Assembly: GCF_022429645.1 (NCBI RefSeq)
Contig: NZ_CP092480.1
Span: 1,966,501-2,030,500 of the forward strand
Reading direction: 5' to 3'
DNA length: 64,000 nt
DNA from: Lutibacter sp. A80
GTDB lineage: Bacteria; Bacteroidota; Bacteroidia; Flavobacteriales; Flavobacteriaceae
Positions 36,001 to 40,016 of the stretch are shown piece after piece. How positions within the stretch are numbered: position 1 is the first letter of the stretch; each line of letters begins with the position of its first letter. Under the pieces are notes generated by a model. It saw only the letters and a program-made list of their open reading frames with translations. It searched no databases and was not told where the DNA came from. The position numbers were made by a program, and so were the translations under genes.

Positions 36001-37779
36001 ATAACAAACAGTAGTTCCACCAGTTACTGAACCTCCAATTGCATTAGGATATACATTAACAGTTACAGGCGTACGTGCACTTTCGCAACCACTTAAACTT
36101 TGAGAAACATAGTATATACCTGTTGTTAAACCTGTTAATACAGGTAATGCAGAACCTCCTGAAGGAGTGTTATACCAATTTACTGTGGCTCCTGCCGTAG
36201 GAGTACTCGTTACCAAATCACTAATAGTATAACCAGTTCCTGTAAAATCTTGCGCACTCGCTGTTAAAGGGGTCGGTGTTGCAGGTTGTGCATCAATAGT
36301 AACATTTGTACTATTAGAAATACAACCATTAGCATCTGTTACTGTATAAGTATATGAACCTGTAGAAATATTATTAATTGGTAAACTACTTGTATTTCCA
36401 GTACTTATAACTCCTCCTGGGTTTCTAGTAATTGTATAACTTCCAGAGGGTAAACTATTAAATATTACACTTCCAAACGGTGTTGAACAAGTAGGTTGTG
36501 TTATAGTTTGTACAACAGGTGCAGCAATTGTTGGTTGGTTATTAATTGTAGCAGTACTTGATACTGCAGAGGTACAACCATCGCTATTAGTTACTGTAAA
36601 ACTATAAGTATCTGGAGAAAGGTTAAGCTCTGTATAACTAGTACCACTACCGGCATATGTATATGTAGGAGTTGAAACTCCAGTAATATTTAAAGTCCAA
36701 CTACCCGTAGCAGGTAAACCAGTAAGTGGTATGCTACCTGTAGCTACCGTACACGTTGTTTGTGTTGGCACGCCTACAACAGGCGCTGTAGGTACTGGTG
36801 GCGCAGCGTCTATTGTTATATTTGGTAAACTTATGGTACACCCACTATCATTACTTACAGTGAAATTATAGTTTCCTGGTGCAAGCCCCGTATAATCATA
36901 GGCAGAACCACTTCCATTTACACCTGTTCCTCCATAACTTATAGTCCAATTACCACTAGTGGCAGGTAAGCCCGAAAATTGAACTGTCCCTGTAGCTGTT
37001 GTACAATCAGGATGAATAATTGTTGTTGTTGGTGTATTTGGTAATGCATTTACTGTAATTGTAACTGCATCTGTATTTTCACAACCGTTGGCATCTTTAA
37101 TAGTAGCAGTATAAGTAGTAGTAGCAGTAGCTAAAAATTCAACACCTTCTGTTATACCATTATCCCAAGTCACAACACCCCCACTTGAAGTTGTAGTTAA
37201 AGTAACCGGATCTAGCTCACATACGGTTGTATTAGCCGACGGATTAATACTAATTGTAGGGTTTGAGATTGTTATTGTTGCTAAAACACCCGCAGTACTA
37301 TTATCAAAACTATCTGTAACTTCACAATAATAATCTCCTGCATCTGTAGGCGTAGCACCTGTTATAGTAAGTGTAGTTGAATTGCTCCCCGATATATTTC
37401 CAACATCACTAAGCGCTGCTCCTGAAGAATTGACACCTCTATACCATTGGTATAATAAAGGTCCGTTTGTTGTTGTGGCATTAACTGTAAGTGTTATACC
37501 TTCTCCCGCACAAACCGTTTGATTTGCTAATGGCTGCACAGTAATTACAGGTGTTAAAACCGTTTTTACTCCATCAATTGGTGAAAAAACATCGTTAAAA
37601 CCATCAAAAATAGCTTTATGTTTTGTTGCAGATTTAACACCTAAAACAGGCCCTAATTCATTACTTGAAATTGAAATAACATTACTATAAACACTTGTAT
37701 AAGAACATAATACAAGAAACGAGTACGCGAATAAAAAGACACTGCTTTTTATTGACTTAATGAGGGGTTTGGTCAACAT
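12031..37779 (-). CDS. Giant T9SS-exported, gliding-motility-type modular adhesin (8,582 aa)
   Basis: A single unbroken 25.7-kb frame for an SprB-like surface protein. Order of parts: signal peptide (1-32); two Ig-like domains (about 78-245); three SprB-like repeats (250-497) and further Ig-like/CHU_C-associated domains (500-837); about 31 modules of roughly 90 residues (837-3680), each with a Cys near its start (DAGxDxTICEG) and a second near its end; a superrepeat of one PKD-like plus two ICSGD-type domains, seven times (3682-5650); mixed domains (5650-6110); a 631-residue tandem duplication (6110-7370); putative-Ig repeats with GxLTISGTPTxxGxYTYTV (7373-8113); SprB-like repeats; a PKD domain (about 8380-8473); and a C-terminal domain starting ILPTVFSPNGDGVND, the type B T9SS signal (TIGR04131/CHU_C). 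It has only a few percent Lys and is less AT-rich than its neighbours. Longer than F. johnsoniae SprB (about 6,500). Adhesion or motility is inferred from family and from the PorP/SprF partner. Confidence 0.92.
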   Translation of the reverse strand: MLTKPLIKSIKSSVFLFAYSFLVLCSYTSVYSNVISISSNELGPVLGVKSATKHKAIFDGFNDVFSPIDGVKTVLTPVITVQPLANQTVCAGEGITLTVNATTTNGPLLYQWYRGVNSSGAALSDVGNISGSNSTTLTITGATPTDAGDYYCEVTDSFDNSTAGVLATITISNPTISINPSANTTVCELDPVTLTTTSSGGVVTWDNGITEGVEFLATATTTYTATIKDANGCENTDAVTITVNALPNTPTTTIIHPDCTTATGTVQFSGLPATSGNWTISYGGTGVNGSGSAYDYTGLAPGNYNFTVSNDSGCTISLPNITIDAAPPVPTAPVVGVPTQTTCTVATGSIPLTGLPATGSWTLNITGVSTPTYTYAGSGTSYTELNLSPDTYSFTVTNSDGCTSAVSSTATINNQPTIAAPVVQTITQPTCSTPFGSVIFNSLPSGSYTITRNPGGVISTGNTSSLPINNISTGSYTYTVTDANGCISNSTNVTIDAQPATPTPLTASAQDFTGTGYTISDLVTSTPTAGATVNWYNTPSGGSALPVLTGLTTGIYYVSQSLSGCESARTPVTVNVYPNAIGGSVTGGTTVCYNSSASLVLIGHTGTVLNWESSTVADFSSGNTNIASTSTTYTSTNNTTSLYYRAVLSSGGSIDYSNPAYIQVDKASDGGIIAPTNFDVCQNDVSLGTITLSGQIGNIIRWESSTDTVNWSTIANTTNLLNYTGLTQTTYYRAVVQNGVCAPAYSPISTITVNPLPSILNIVDENHCYGENLTFGYPIGTTPANLDYVWTSSAGLIDPTSEFNTTVTQTEDYTLTITNKSTGCTVSEDFTITLLPNPTATVAADATICEGDAISIGAAPVAGSTYNWTSSPAGFSSSVSNPNVTPSVTTTYTLVETSGSGSCTETNSVTITVEPTPIINITGSPNITICETATNHFIGASITNPYATYNWEVLPANAGDLYNQLATGVEFTPSATGINNGFATVRLNVTDNCGTTTYQDILVNIDRQPTAVVSGGGAVCNTTPITLSAVGSQFATGYIWSKPSGISGTLVPNGTGTTATYTPSTADVLNAATLNPITFTLVTTSGGSCAQSDPVTVDVTIIEPPIVSTIAATTICEDGNFTPDIANVTITNAASFAWTHNGDGHFTNIKSETPTYIPGVNDKINGTVTLTLTAYGKSPCSFETSETILTIEKNPIIDPIADAIVCASPITPLNLSATIQNPGTILWTSSGTGSFNGTENSATPIFTPSSADLNTNITFTVTVQPTSSCGTVAEETFIYTINAEPTVDAGGDDTICESQPTYQLNGTVNNAASLLWTSSGSGSFDNSSNEDPIYTFSPGDISSGSVTFTLEGSQTSCGPITDDVTITIQQNPTVNAGLAQSICQGQSATLSGSSTNTSSVYWVRSSGTGTFDNDTTLTPTYNSSSSETGTITFTLVGEPIGPCTSPSLGASTTVTIIANPTADAGVDADICEGGDYTITTASASNISGTVFWSAGPSGGTFTGGNTLSPTYYPSTADINNGYATLKLTALKDSPCFSDAEDEMTLTINKIPTVNVINSSIDVCTDTAPFEITGVTAIDYDTLEWTTSGSGTFTPSPNPLNTTTAIFYNPSVTDITSGSVVLTLEAARDPLNCNSSTTNTVTLNFVEDPIVDAGPATATICEGTSYTTLSASANHYSNVTWTSTGTGTWGGTQNDVSNAQYTPSIADIGLGSVTLTITATGLAPCFETITDAIVLNLEPLPIITTAGTATVCASETSFAIAGTSIANNYEPVTLADWTSTGTGSFTTSGDPLNPIYTPTAADIASGNVTLTLTVTPTAPCLAPQSEDITLTFIPEPIANAGGNLSQCETPFQIITATATAGTYSGLVWTTSGTGTFAGGITNIINPTYIPSTADISAGTVDLTLTANPVSPCAAPYSETITVSIAKLPEITVANQATICEDAKGVQVLGTTITDALSFIYTSTTETIINNETTLNPTVTPSTTDINLGYIELTIEAKPTVNCGTTPVTEIVTIPIERNPVVNIGTPQNICEGETITTTDATVSFVDIAGGNLVWTNNGGDGIFTGSINAVVTTYQPGPTEIDNGQVNLTLTGTATSPCAATAIANVTHTIVKNPTLTVSPASVDICEDATYQVQPGQVTITDFSNVASVVWSATSPGTITQGNPLDLEPVFTPSTTDINNGYSDLTITVTPIGNCAGNILTETIRVNILENATIDATQTNYTFCEGTNKQLEAIFTNEDASTYNWQIISGTGSISVNNIATPEYIPASDSEVVVIRVSVTGNTPCANVVSKEFTINKIHAPEVTLGTNVATICSSETSIDLNTVTVSNTTANTTYQWTSSSSSATFSNPNNPISNYTFSGADKTNGTVTLRLTATSDATCALEDYDEIVITIIDAPEVTITNPTSEICEGTSFAVNSIATTANASSYLWEPIGASDGTFSFANDLTLAEYIPGANDILNGSFTIQLTATGATTCTPATATTTVNIIANPTVDVGLENRTSCASEPFVITGVTGQDYDSLLWTSTSGTPGTFSNNGILNPTYTPSATEIASGLPIVLRLTANPLAPCATPVFDDITLNLAPEQIVDAGADMSICEGEDIILNGSATNASSVYWTTSSTGATFSTTENTSYTPSTLDLNNGTVTLTLHAVSDTNCAEVVDAVVVTILKKPTANAGGSVTICEGASYTLLASEATATNASSILWTVSGGGTITAGTETTLTPEFIPAVGQTGNVTLTLTAYANTTCGTANDVISTKTITIIPSPEVSIPSTSTICQGESLTITAAEAIASNYASLLWTSSNGLGTFSPSNTAATIYTPDPTQTGTVTLTLTAIALDGSCTDVSEDLDLTIAPSVQVEAGTGTAICENETYIISDASISNGNGVFNWSITGPATITAGTETTLTPEIVPNVGASGIVNVTLEASGPASCPAPVSDTVSITINPLPVVDAGLPIEACEGITEIPLNGTASNGVTYTWTHTGAGTIQATTDPLQPKYIPAAADYTNPTGVTTINVYLEATGAGSCGNINDSTTITLYANPTVNAGADISACEGGTVTLSGATATNYSAVTWSGGTGTFDYSSSAINPTYTLGSGDTGTVTLTMSATPNVACATGPITDEVVINVTQLPTITTTQNEFTFCAETFTLPDVVTITNSTNYTWTNTTVVSNKSVPVNATTETPSITPTVDEINNGFILLTLIAQPTTPCVGTAEETIKINLNAAPIIDAGTLVSVCSDTNPIALNFGASVSPNTTTYNWTTDGTGTILPSTVNSLVPQYTPGINETGIVTFTLHATNPSPCVGETTDTVTLDITPLPTVNAGSDATICEGSSFNITDADALYYTSIQWTASYDIAGASPATGTFNPLSANTINPTYTPSVDDITAGQVYLTLKASNSCGITSDYMKLTIEPGVGVFAGNNTTLCEGESYALFDATAANAAGGVVWTSAQNSNGTSVPSYIGGTFSSTTDTNPTYIPSVDDVNQGYVYLILTGSGAGSCSVDNSFMRIDIAKKPSITVTDASICVDTPSIILNSSADNYKTIEWSIYSGPGSLSDINSETPTFTSGLASTITSVQTTIARAILTPNDGCPSSETIIQDLIITIQPLPTVEAGDNGAVCYISGQPISLFTINNTNVLNASSQNWSTSGIGSFTAGTPTSYQSLANNCPGTEDLTLTANGVGACSSSTVSDVVTLNINCEAPDLGTITSSASTTLCAGTTGVVYQVPANPSVTTYNWSVPTGATIVSQSDNIITVDYGASAINGNVAVYASNSCGNGSISTLGITLEPVPVATTIVGATTVCAGETGVTYTAGVIPNATSYTWTLPAGVSLVSGATTNEITVNFTSTAVDGDIIVQANNACGSGVASVLPVTVIASPTLTNTTTTPICSGDNFTHSLMSTPGVTFTWDRPVQSGIDGSASGSGDITDVLVNTTASVQNAIYTVTLTSTEGCIATETISVAINPAPQLTNAPALTVICSGDIFNFSPTSSTSGTVLWSRATIAGITESGSSNNNTPISETLTNTTDAVITVDYEITLPATGNGCTDAVIVSVDVSPTPSDAGAISSADTTVCADTSGYTYSVPAIPNATSYVWTVPAGATIVSGATTNTITVDFSASAVSGNIEVYGTNTCGDGASSALPITVIAPPTLSNLPSVLDEICSGDAYGYTPLSATATSFDWVVNPTSGITVNTANGSGAISGALENTTSSPITVTYTYTLTTAEGCTNTEDVQVVVNPLPALNNLATAPTEICSGDTYAYSPSSTPGGTINWSRSITTGIAETATSGAGAISEVLTNTTTNIITVVYDLEIISNGCTTNTTVSVDVLPIPGTPGTITGDTIVCEGVNGNYSVPAIDGATSYNWTFNDGTNTTITTTTNTLNFGPITNSGTLTVQGENTCGTGVVSAAINITVIAPPTLSNIASVLDEICSGDAYGYTPLSATATSFDWVVNPTSGITVNTANGSGAISGALENTTSSPITVTYTYTLTTAEGCANTEDVQVVVNPLPALNNLATAPTEICSGDTYEYSPSSIPGGTINWSRSTTTGIAETATSGTGAISEVLTNTTTNIITVVYDLEIISNGCTTNTTVSVDVLPIPGTPGTITGDTIVCEGADGNYSVTAIDAATSYNWTYSDGTNTTVITTATNTLNYGPITNSGTLTVQGENACGTGVVSAAFNITVIVPPTLSNAPSGAEVCSGELFSYTPASLQGIQFEWERSLVSGISNSAVTAINGAINETLINTTSTPITVTYTYTITTIDGCTNTESFDVLVQPSPVLNSGTPAAICSGDYFIYNPTSEPAATTINWSVVNSSDFIATGSGTGSGPINQQLTNLTSGVVTVVYNLEIIANGCTSNTTISVDVNPLPDAAGTITGDNNICAGSAGNTYTVPLIANATSYLWTLPNGSTHTTSGNTLVTTFDSLATPGNLTVQGINACGNGTVSSPYYINIITPPTLSNIPTSAAICSDIQFNYTPASSSAVNYNWVRNFVPGISPATSLGSNAINEVLTNTTNSPIIVTYTYTLETSEGCTNTSTQDVQVTVNPSPILTAAAPVSICSGDSFTHTLSSNISTATFTWKRAATGTISESSSTGTGDINETSLTNLTENVVTVIYDVTIDDGTCTTDTTVSVDVAPIPGDGKDISGPNTVCAGETGVVYTTPEITNAVDYLWTLPDGSEVTTSSSTITINFAAAATTGSLTVQGVNACGKGLSSDAFAITVVQQPTLSSSLTPPAVCSGELFHYEATSAKTTTTFEWERIAQPNIANAAGFGINTIDEVLINTTDVPVPVDYEITLTTAQGCTNTQTVTVIVNPLPSLDLVVTDAPGSVCSGVSFSFTPQTKAVPVTTGAISWVRNGVTGINGSSSSSGSGTINETLTNSTNNTITVEYIITLPATTANGCTSTEIIEVDVDPVPAEAGVITGPTEVCAGSTGHVYSVASITNALEYVWTLPNGSVITTNSNTITIDYNVSATDGSLTVEGKNDCGNGIPSVLPITVIAPPVLSSSLTDEVCSNTTFNYTPTSSTGTTFSWTRSANPNIQNPANNGTGAINETLINTSNNDVLVDYEYTITTDIGCTNTEIITVTVHPSPSLDFTVLPISDICSGEVFTYTPVLNSIPATTGPVIWTRVDIAGITSSGVNSGTGTITETLTNSTSNSIAVTYQLELPATTPHGCTTTENIIVNVHPSPIAAISGGGNTCLNSTDNLITFTGSNGIAPYTFEYTINGSVLNTITTVGSNNSIQIVSSSSNIGSFTYDLQRIIDANGCETDLSGAVLTATIDVIAAPTLIITDPLPICENGTTDLTDVGITAGSDTNITLSYWTDATGSNPYYTPEAATPGTYYIKATTTSTSCSSIQPVVVTGVPTPEIIVNSLTICEGDVGTIAASPKNSGDTYLAGTFGDTYTYSWTVPTGVNPPGNVATFTTPTTLTAGTYNYSVTITSVERPSCVSETVNGTLTVNPLPTATISGPTAPVCVDEQTTITLTGSLGTAPYTFEYNIDGGTVQTVTSVGPATTIIVDTSSPGTFNYNLISVTDGSSTACTQSLTGVSYTLEVAPPPSLTIVNPDPICENDTVDLETTISPLNSGLTYTYWANIDASIPVATPNAVGPGTYYIKAEDTNGCITIEEVVVQQNALPEVTVNSAIICEGDLATITATPSISGIYNYNWTVPSGATPPGNIATFDTDIAGNYTVYITEVNAPYCESAVATSTVTINPLPSATITTSDTEVCMDTPVTITFTGLNGTDTYEFEYTDPTGATQTIVSTGNTAEINVPTAAAGVYTYTLVSVADSSTACNQVQSDSVTVTVRDVPTVDAGTDITVCAGEELTLTATGTASSYVWSNGVVDGVPFTPTLSTTYTVTGTDPFGCENTDEITVTIAPAITGTIKTPYDFEICKDATAPTITFVGANGTAPYTFTYEISSALLATPVTGTITSTGNEANLVPELPTSTADSFTITLINVEDSGSCNNGNLIAPNQAFVNVLDAGINPLNLIEVSQIVCENEPIVDVVFEINGSPLNAYVDDLPAGVTSDYIPGVTFGDPGILTISGTPNEAGIFNYTVVVSGSLVGCDATFPGTLTINETGKLDLQIPGSNEQLVCNNTPINDITYDIEGGATGATVVFSPNAPAGISYTVSGSSVIISGTPTETGVFTYTVETFSTDNSCDQAIETGTITSTESEINIVSGTADQTVCFGTAIDITTYSISTAPSTATQAALVLNGTLPKGVTFDSLTGILSGIPTESGTFSYSIDSSIGCAVAYTGEIIVNPLPEVTVNSATICEGDLATITATPSTSDYYNYTWTVPLGATPPGNVATFDTDIAGDYTVYITEVNAPNCESAVATSTVIVNPLPSASIAISDTEVCMDTPVTITLTGSNSTDAYMFEYTDPTGATQTIASTGNTAEINVPTAIAGVYTYTLGSVEDSSTACNQVQSDSVTVTVREAPTVDAGADITVCAGEELTLTASGTASSYVWSNGVVDGVPFTPTISTTYTVTGTDSFGCENTDEITVTIEPAITGTIKTPYDFELCKDAPAPTITFVGANGAAPYTFTYEISSVLLNAPITGSVTSTGNEANLVPELPTSTAGSFTVTLLSVSDDKGCYNEDIVAPNQAFIEILDAGIEPLNLTEVNQIVCENEPIVDVIFEINGSPQDAYVDNLPNGVTSDYDSATGILTISGASTEAGEFDYTVVVSGSLVGCDATFPGTLTINETGKLNLQIPDSDKQLVCNNTPITNITYDIEGGATGATVVFSPNAPAGISYTVSGSSVVISGTPTETGVFTYTVETFSTDNSCSQAIETGTITITENEINIVSGTPDQTVCIDTAIEAITYNITTVPSTVTTASLVLNGTLPEGVTFDTATGILSGTPIEGGTFSYSIEASTSCAAPITGEIVVNTNLPIVLIQNGLDTIEVCEGSEISLTATGADSYEWYELNSAGVPVSLATTDVYTYSPTANQTLYVIGTSTSGCSNTAEINVILKPAISATITGLNTFEVCKDETAPSITFTATNGIAPYTFTYTVNGITNTISSINNSDSVVITIPTTTAGNFDIKLVNVEDSGSANCNPPTLLEPTTAEVSVVDSSIYPVANAEIYQTICEGEAISNISFNIQGDATNAYVEGLPSGVISSFTANVLTISGTPTVTGNYTYTVVSSGLSTSCNSTFSGTIDINENDKITAVSEDTIDQTICPNESIQPILFELSGSATGVNITGLPSGIIWNIDAGIVTISGTNNGAVGAYTYTIETQGICSGTSTTGVITITAPDSVALTNGSTDEIVCVNSSLTSAIQYQGTAGLTLQLNGVLPPGVSFIADPVTGSAVIDGTPTLVGTYNYSITSDSNCSEIIEGSIVVEDNAFIDLNSGSINQVICVGSPMETLRYELPLSVLQSDVTFTTPLPLGINYLVKDGELILSGTPTNVLAETTFEITVTSKCGNTSTEFNLTIEETPEITLVANSGTVTQSVCQNKAIDPIQFTVSPIGTTIDLSLLPSYITATEINASTGLWELTGAPLSTGVFNFEIQTIGNSNCSASLQIQIENLYAGVNAVLATNSGSENQTICSFNDSIEAIVYTITGTIPDPSIITVNGLPSGISYTKTTTATGMIVTISGQATATGVYEYELVYDNCGAIRTGSIEVSSPISLNSTVTQISCTGDDASIAVDIFGGVPYIDASGQPFYNVSWEGPNGFKQNQTTITGLLPGDYVITVEDALGCNAQSETFTIESLEPLYVELLSSTDISGCGDENELGCANLDYTGGTGIYTSFLLEYKNPQNQVWKSITPKNNNYYNICDLEAGLYRVTVTDSGGCTTEPFTFSIENGSQFAIENLVFDQDLCTGETGIILMEVTSKDSNLIFTYNGAAVTVEDLGNNFYELQISAGLVTTGVVTVTNSDGCSISRDITLETMEPDFEFTSIEFENFGYYEVNSSIEFTNLNFANSTIFNPNVYTYIEWDFDDNTPFKTFYYPDDLDANENDENIETVFHTYTTDGIYDVTLTLYNSAGCATSITKTIVVGKGASVILPTVFSPNGDGVNDMYRPLFRGITEISMYIYDSWGNLAYEFTSDDATSLQNDANWGWDGIEPVNSEPKNGNYRCYIVAKTLDNKVIEKSVRFLIIQ
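15660..19450 (-). repeat. 1.9-kb tandem duplication inside the giant adhesin gene
   Basis: Two adjacent copies with a constant offset of 1,893 bases over much of their length (for example TCCTGTAATAGCTGG at 16801 and 18694; AATTGTTGCT at 17491 and 19384), falling to 1,878 in the remainder because of a 15-base indel. Each copy encodes about 630 residues from EVTVNSA(I/T)ICEGDLATI through the putative-Ig domain ending in VNPLPEVTVN or VNTNLPIVL. The frame is kept. Similarity is high at both DNA and protein level, so the duplication is recent relative to the older module arrays. Confidence 0.9.
20830..26735 (-). repeat. Seven-fold superrepeat: PKD-like domain plus two ICSGD-type domains
   Basis: Units of about 265 residues, each with a PKD-like domain (consensus around VCAGxxGxxYSVPxIxNATSYxWTLPxG), a domain opening PPTLSNxxxxxxICSGD, and a second opening LxxxxxxxxICSGDxFxYxPxS and closing CTTxTTVSVDVxPIP. 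One extra PKD-like unit precedes the first full unit, giving eight PKD-like and fourteen ICSGD domains. Within it, bases 23800-25402 hold two near-identical copies 801-804 bases apart. Confidence 0.85.
23800..25402 (-). repeat. Near-identical 0.8-kb tandem pair within the superrepeat
   Basis: The stretch TGCTGCTGAAACAACACC occurs at 23803 and 24607 (offset 804), and TTGAAAGTGTTGGTGGTGC at 24570 and 25371 (offset 801); the 3-base difference is one codon in a Thr run. Substitutions are sparse compared with other units, pointing to a recent in-frame duplication of exactly one superrepeat unit. A likely site for assembly collapse or strain-to-strain length variation. Confidence 0.88.
26735..35280 (-). 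repeat. Array of about 31 Cys-paired ~90-residue modules
   Basis: Tandem modules with consensus PTVDAGxDxTICEGxxYTLxxA, then LWTSSGxGTF, then PTYTPSxxDIxxGxVTLTLTA and PC before the next unit. I counted 31 openings by eye from AADATICEGD to EAGDNGAVCY. Nearly every unit has one Cys in the opening and one in the PC segment, a spacing consistent with one disulfide per domain. Units are diverged from each other, unlike the tandem copies further downstream. Confidence 0.8.
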
Positions 37780-37834
37780 AGTTTTATTTTAAAACCAATC
37801 TTAAATAAATAAGATAGGGGATGCATCAATTAAA

Positions 37835-37871
37835 CAAATATATTAAAAATAAGTTAAAGTTTTTACACAAA
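37835..37871 (-). promoter_or_regulatory. Candidate promoter of the giant adhesin gene
   Basis: On the minus strand TATATTTG (37842-37835) is a perfect -7 element; TTTG (37871-37868) lies 25 bases upstream, slightly beyond the usual 17-23 spacing. Transcription would start near 37828, leaving a leader of about 50 bases. No other -7 match is seen between the two divergent genes on this strand. Confidence 0.4.
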
Positions 37872-37940
37872 TTTTTATATCCGTACAATAATGATTATTT
37901 TTTTACGATATAATATCATTTTTTTTAAAAACAAACACCC

Positions 37941-39371
37941 GTGCTTAACAAATTTAATTTTAACATATTTTTAATGTTTTTTTGTTTTCAAATAGCTTCA
38001 ATAGGTCAACAAAAACAAGCAGTTTCCATTACATTTAAAGCCCCTTCTTTTAAAACCAATATGTATTATTTGGCTGGTTATTACGGAAAATATACCGTAT
38101 TATTAGATTCTACAAAGGCAAATTTAAAAGGTGAAATTAATTTTAAAAAAAATAAAAAATACACAGAAGGTATTTATATGTTAGTTAATGCCGACAAACA
38201 AATTGTAACTGAGTTTATTATAGATAAACAACAACAGTTTTCAATTTCATTAAATTTAGAACATCCAGACAAAACTACCATTGAAAATTCAGAAACAAAC
38301 ACGCTTTTTTTTGAATTTAACACTTTATTAAAGCAAAACAATTTACAAATACAAGAACTAACAAAACAATTAGCAGCTGCTACAACTAATAAAGACAGTG
38401 CAGATATTAAAGGTAAAATATCTACACTTAATAAATCTATAATAGCATACAAAAGCAATATCATACAAAAAGACCCTGATAATGTTTTATCGTTACTTTT
38501 CAATCTTTCAAAACCTATAGAACATTATTTTAATGAAGTAACACTGGCTACAAAACAAGATTCGATAACTTATTTAAAAGATCATTTTTTTGAAGGAATA
38601 AATTTTAACGATGAACGTTTATTAAGAAATCCATTTTTAGAAACTAAAATTACGACCTATTTTAATGTTTTAGTCCCTAGAACTGCTGACGCTATTACAA
38701 AAGAAATTTTTACAATTTTAAACAATACTGGAGATAAAAATAACAGCATGTTTTCGTACCTCAGCATATTTTTTGCAAATACATATGCAAATCCAAAAGT
38801 GATGGGGAACGATCGTGTTTTTGTCAATATTTACAATAACTATTTTAAAGATAAAACCTATAGCTGGCTAACAGAACAGCAAAAAATATTTTTAAATACC
38901 ACAAACGCACATTTAAAGGATAATTTAATTGGTAACAAAGCCAAGAATCTTTTTATGACATCTATTGATGGACAAACATTAAATTTGCACGATGTTAACG
39001 CGCCCTATATAGTAGTTATATTTTGGGATCCATCTTGCGGCCATTGTGTTAAAGAGCTTCCAAAAATAAACCAATGGTATCTTAAAGATTTAAAAAACAA
39101 AGGCACTAAAATATATGCAGTAAATTTAAATCCGGATTTAAAAAAAGAATGGGTAGATTTTATTGAAAAAGAACATTTAAACGATTGGATTCACGTATCC
39201 CCTACAAAAGTTGTATATGGAGATTATTCTAAAGAAGAAGTAGATTTTCAAACATTGTACAATGTTGTACAAACGCCTGTTATATATTTATTGGATAGTA
39301 CAAAAACATTTAGAGCAAAAAATATTAGTGTAGAAAACTACATTCATATTATAAACCAATTACAACCTTAG
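37941..39371 (+). CDS. Thioredoxin-like (TlpA/DUF4369-type) exported thiol-disulfide protein
   Basis: 476 residues, start codon GTG at 37941; the next Met (residue 12) would cut the signal peptide MLNKFNFNIFLMFFCFQIASIG. The N-terminal half (about 25-110) resembles the DUF4369 beta domain (VSITFKAPSFKTNMYYLAGYYGKY), followed by a helical section. The C-terminal thioredoxin-like domain (about 335-476) has VIFWDPSCGHCVKELPKI, with active-site Cys366 and Cys369 in CGHC, and the cis-Pro region TPVIYLL. Probably a periplasmic reductase or isomerase; substrate unknown. It diverges from the adhesin gene across 161 bases, and a role in keeping the adhesin's many paired cysteines in order is possible but speculative. 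Confidence 0.82.
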   Translation: MLNKFNFNIFLMFFCFQIASIGQQKQAVSITFKAPSFKTNMYYLAGYYGKYTVLLDSTKANLKGEINFKKNKKYTEGIYMLVNADKQIVTEFIIDKQQQFSISLNLEHPDKTTIENSETNTLFFEFNTLLKQNNLQIQELTKQLAAATTNKDSADIKGKISTLNKSIIAYKSNIIQKDPDNVLSLLFNLSKPIEHYFNEVTLATKQDSITYLKDHFFEGINFNDERLLRNPFLETKITTYFNVLVPRTADAITKEIFTILNNTGDKNNSMFSYLSIFFANTYANPKVMGNDRVFVNIYNNYFKDKTYSWLTEQQKIFLNTTNAHLKDNLIGNKAKNLFMTSIDGQTLNLHDVNAPYIVVIFWDPSCGHCVKELPKINQWYLKDLKNKGTKIYAVNLNPDLKKEWVDFIEKEHLNDWIHVSPTKVVYGDYSKEEVDFQTLYNVVQTPVIYLLDSTKTFRAKNISVENYIHIINQLQP

Positions 39372-39420
39372 TTTAAGATTAAAACAAGTGCTTTTTAAAT
39401 ATTTTAACTACAAAATTAAA

Positions 39421-39474
39421 CTACACCTTTAGATTTCTAATACATTTACAAATTATATAAAGCTAAAGGTGTAG
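39421..39474. terminator. 12-bp perfect inverted repeat between convergent genes
   Basis: CTACACCTTTAG (39421-39432) and CTAAAGGTGTAG (39463-39474) pair perfectly around a 30-base AT-rich loop, between the convergent thioredoxin-like and carbonic-anhydrase genes. No long T-run follows on either strand, so a bidirectional terminator is likely but not certain. Confidence 0.4.
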
Positions 39475-39485
39475 CAACTATCAAG

Positions 39486-39998
39486 CTACTCTTTATACCA
39501 GCCCGAATATTTTACGTAATTATTTGCAATTCTATCAATTTCACCAGAAATTAACTCTTGACTAATGTCTTTAACTTTTTTAGCAGGAATACCAGCATAA
39601 ATAGTACCTGATTCAACATGAGTTCCTTTAGTTACAACAGCACCAGCTGCAATTATAGAGTTACTTTCCACAACACAATCGTCCATAACAATAGATCCCA
39701 TACCAATTAAAACATTGTCGTGAATTGTACAACCGTGTACCATAGCATTATGACCGATAGAAACATTATTTCCAATATTTGTTGGATATTTTTGATAGGT
39801 TGCATGAATTACTGCACCATCTTGTACATTAACTTTATCTCCCATTTTAATATAGTGTACATCGCCACGAATAACAGCGTTATACCATATACTACATTGA
39901 TTACCCATAGTAACTTGACCAATAATTACACAGTTTTCAGCTAAAAAGCAATCATCACCAAAAGTTGGTTTTACTCCATTTAATTCTCTAATAATCAT
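39486..39998 (-). CDS. Gamma-carbonic-anhydrase-family hexapeptide-repeat protein
   Basis: 170 residues forming a left-handed beta-helix of hexapeptide repeats (for example VIIGQVTMGNQCSIWYNAVI). The metal-binding histidines of the gamma-carbonic anhydrase group are at residues 65 (GAVIHATY), 83 and 88 (IGHNAMVHGC), with the usual five-residue spacing of the last two. Members of the YrdA/PaaY/CaiE subgroup have this length and lack the acidic loop of archaeal Cam, so carbonic anhydrase activity is plausible but not assured. It starts 18 bases downstream of the PorP/SprF gene and is probably cotranscribed with it. Confidence 0.88.
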   Translation of the reverse strand: MIIRELNGVKPTFGDDCFLAENCVIIGQVTMGNQCSIWYNAVIRGDVHYIKMGDKVNVQDGAVIHATYQKYPTNIGNNVSIGHNAMVHGCTIHDNVLIGMGSIVMDDCVVESNSIIAAGAVVTKGTHVESGTIYAGIPAKKVKDISQELISGEIDRIANNYVKYSGWYKE

Positions 39999-40016
39999 AT
40001 TAAATATATTTTCTAC

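Noticed and set aside
12031-37779. CRISPR-like repetition in the adhesin gene
   Set aside because: The repeats are coding, of 270 bases or more, diverged, and in frame; no short identical repeats with unique spacers.
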